Of a stretch of 48,788 nt of DNA, positions 48,227-48,788 are shown piece after piece (positions within the stretch are counted from its first letter, which is position 1; each line of letters opens with the position of its first letter). The position numbers were made by a program, and so were the translations under genes. Under the pieces are notes generated by a model. That model was not told where the DNA came from. It worked only from the letters and a program-made list of their open reading frames with translations, and ran no database searches. Source of the stretch: Rhodococcus erythropolis NBRC 15567 (GTDB lineage: Bacteria > Actinomycetota > Actinomycetes > Mycobacteriales > Mycobacteriaceae); NCBI RefSeq assembly GCF_001552595.1, contig NZ_BCRM01000038.1:1-48788 (forward strand). Direction: 5' to 3'.

Positions 48227-48788
48227 ATGAAACTTCGACCTTTTGTCGGCACAGTCATTGCAGCGTCCCTACTGCTTTCCGCGTGTGGAGGGGGAGGGCG
48301 TCCGAACGACGGTAGCGTCGCCATCGGGGTCTACCCTGCGAGTGCTTTGTCCCTACCTGTCTACGTCGCCGTCCAACAAGGAATGTTCGACAAGGAAGGC
48401 CTCCACGTCGAGCTCATCGACGGAAAGAACGGGCCCGAACTCATCAGCGGTCTCATCGGCGGTACAACCGATCTCGCGGTCGGTGCACCCGGAACCGTCG
48501 TGCCGGCCATAGAGCAAGGGCAGAGTCTGCGGCCACTGTCCCCGTACGGGTCGATCGATCTTGCCATCGCCGTGACGAAAGACAGCGGCATCACCACCAT
48601 CGAGGATTTGCCCGGCAAGCGGATCGCCATACCGTCACGTGGCGGCGCAGCCGAGCAATTCGTCAATCAGCTTCTCGGAGAGAGAAACATCGACGCCTCC
48701 ACGGTGCAATTCATCGCAGCGGCACCCACCGCGAGTCAGATACCACTCGCACGAAAGACATCTCAGGAAGTTAACAGTCAAGCCGCGG
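48227..48788 (+). CDS. ABC transporter substrate-binding lipoprotein, NMT1/SsuA type (3' end beyond window)
   Basis: An open frame of 187 codons that runs off the window without a stop. MKLRPFVGTVIAASLLLSAC is a lipoprotein signal with the lipobox Cys at residue 20. The mature part fits the NitT/TauT-type binding-protein family: VAIGVYPASALSLPVYVAVQ-QGMFDKEGLHVELID, GLIGGTTDLAVGAPGTVVPA and TIEDLPGKRIAIPSRGG. Relatives bind sulfonates, nitrate, taurine or pyrimidine precursors; the ligand is unknown. GGAACAGGA precedes the ATG. It is the third gene of the importer operon, after the tandem repeat. Confidence 0.88.
   Translation, partial: MKLRPFVGTVIAASLLLSACGGGGRPNDGSVAIGVYPASALSLPVYVAVQQGMFDKEGLHVELIDGKNGPELISGLIGGTTDLAVGAPGTVVPAIEQGQSLRPLSPYGSIDLAIAVTKDSGITTIEDLPGKRIAIPSRGGAAEQFVNQLLGERNIDASTVQFIAAAPTASQIPLARKTSQEVNSQAA

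Noticed and set aside
1..48788. Prophage, insertion sequence, CRISPR array, tRNA/rRNA genes or secondary-metabolite megasynthase
   Set aside because: No transposase, integrase, capsid, cas, spaced repeat array, cloverleaf or modular synthase domain was seen on either strand by reading; a profile scan was not possible here.

Overview
The window is high-GC DNA (about 62% by eye) with dense, short-spaced genes, many GTG starts, 4-base ATGA/GTGA overlaps and a very high share of regulators. These are marks of a mycolic-acid actinomycete. The acyl-CoA dehydrogenase at 16783-18618 is close to mycobacterial FadE5. With the amidases, MFS carriers, DUF4259 and DUF3253 proteins and the fused AccD/AccA carboxyltransferase, this points to Rhodococcus, most likely near the R. 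erythropolis group. That is an inference from content, not a measured match. I see no rRNA, tRNA, CRISPR array, transposase, integrase or origin. It reads as an accessory-rich stretch of a chromosome (or large replicon), built of small modules each carrying its own regulator.

Layout. 0.1-1.3 kb: two small membrane proteins (four-helix hypothetical; SdpI family). 1.4-3.1 kb: a HEAT-repeat protein and a MerR regulator with a HEAT-repeat effector domain, behind a promoter with the 19-bp spacer typical of MerR control. 3.2-6.2 kb: a DUF2269-like membrane protein, a DJ-1/PfpI protein divergent from an AraC regulator that also carries a DJ-1-like domain, and an AlkD-type DNA glycosylase. 6.2-11.7 kb: an APC permease, two SDR enzymes, a metallo-beta-lactamase-fold hydrolase and a TetR regulator. 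11.8-16.4 kb: a PQQ-type sugar dehydrogenase lipoprotein, an MFS exporter, an XRE/MmyB regulator and a zinc alcohol dehydrogenase. Two near-identical bipartite operators suggest these four form one regulon. 16.8-18.6 kb: FadE5-like acyl-CoA dehydrogenase. 18.7-23.6 kb: YbfB-type MFS carrier, nitronate monooxygenase and a hypothetical as one operon, opposite a LysR gene coupled to an Imm52-like gene. 23.7-27.9 kb: two SRPBCC proteins, a methyltransferase, DUF3253, an NmrA-like oxidoreductase and a MarR module with two matching operators.

27.9-36.0 kb is the most coherent system: M20 amidohydrolase, MHS-type carrier, class III CoA-transferase, fused biotin-type carboxyltransferase and amidase in one overlapping operon, opposite an unusual double Lrp/AsnC regulator. 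The set suggests uptake of an amide or N-acyl compound, hydrolysis to an acid, CoA activation and a carboxyl-transfer or decarboxylation step. 36.0-39.0 kb: a TetR regulator, a PLP group II decarboxylase and two DUF202 membrane proteins. 39.0-42.8 kb: a second amidase with an MFS carrier and a LysR regulator. 42.8-44.2 kb: a hypothetical and a secreted alpha/beta hydrolase. 44.4-48.8 kb: two translationally coupled LysR genes divergent from a nitrate/sulfonate-type ABC importer, whose substrate-binding lipoprotein runs off the window end.

Cross-cutting patterns: short exact tandem duplications sit at gene edges (6231, 16724, 24749, 48132), and several convergent gene pairs have both stop codons inside the arms of one inverted repeat (14301, 24156, 39014).
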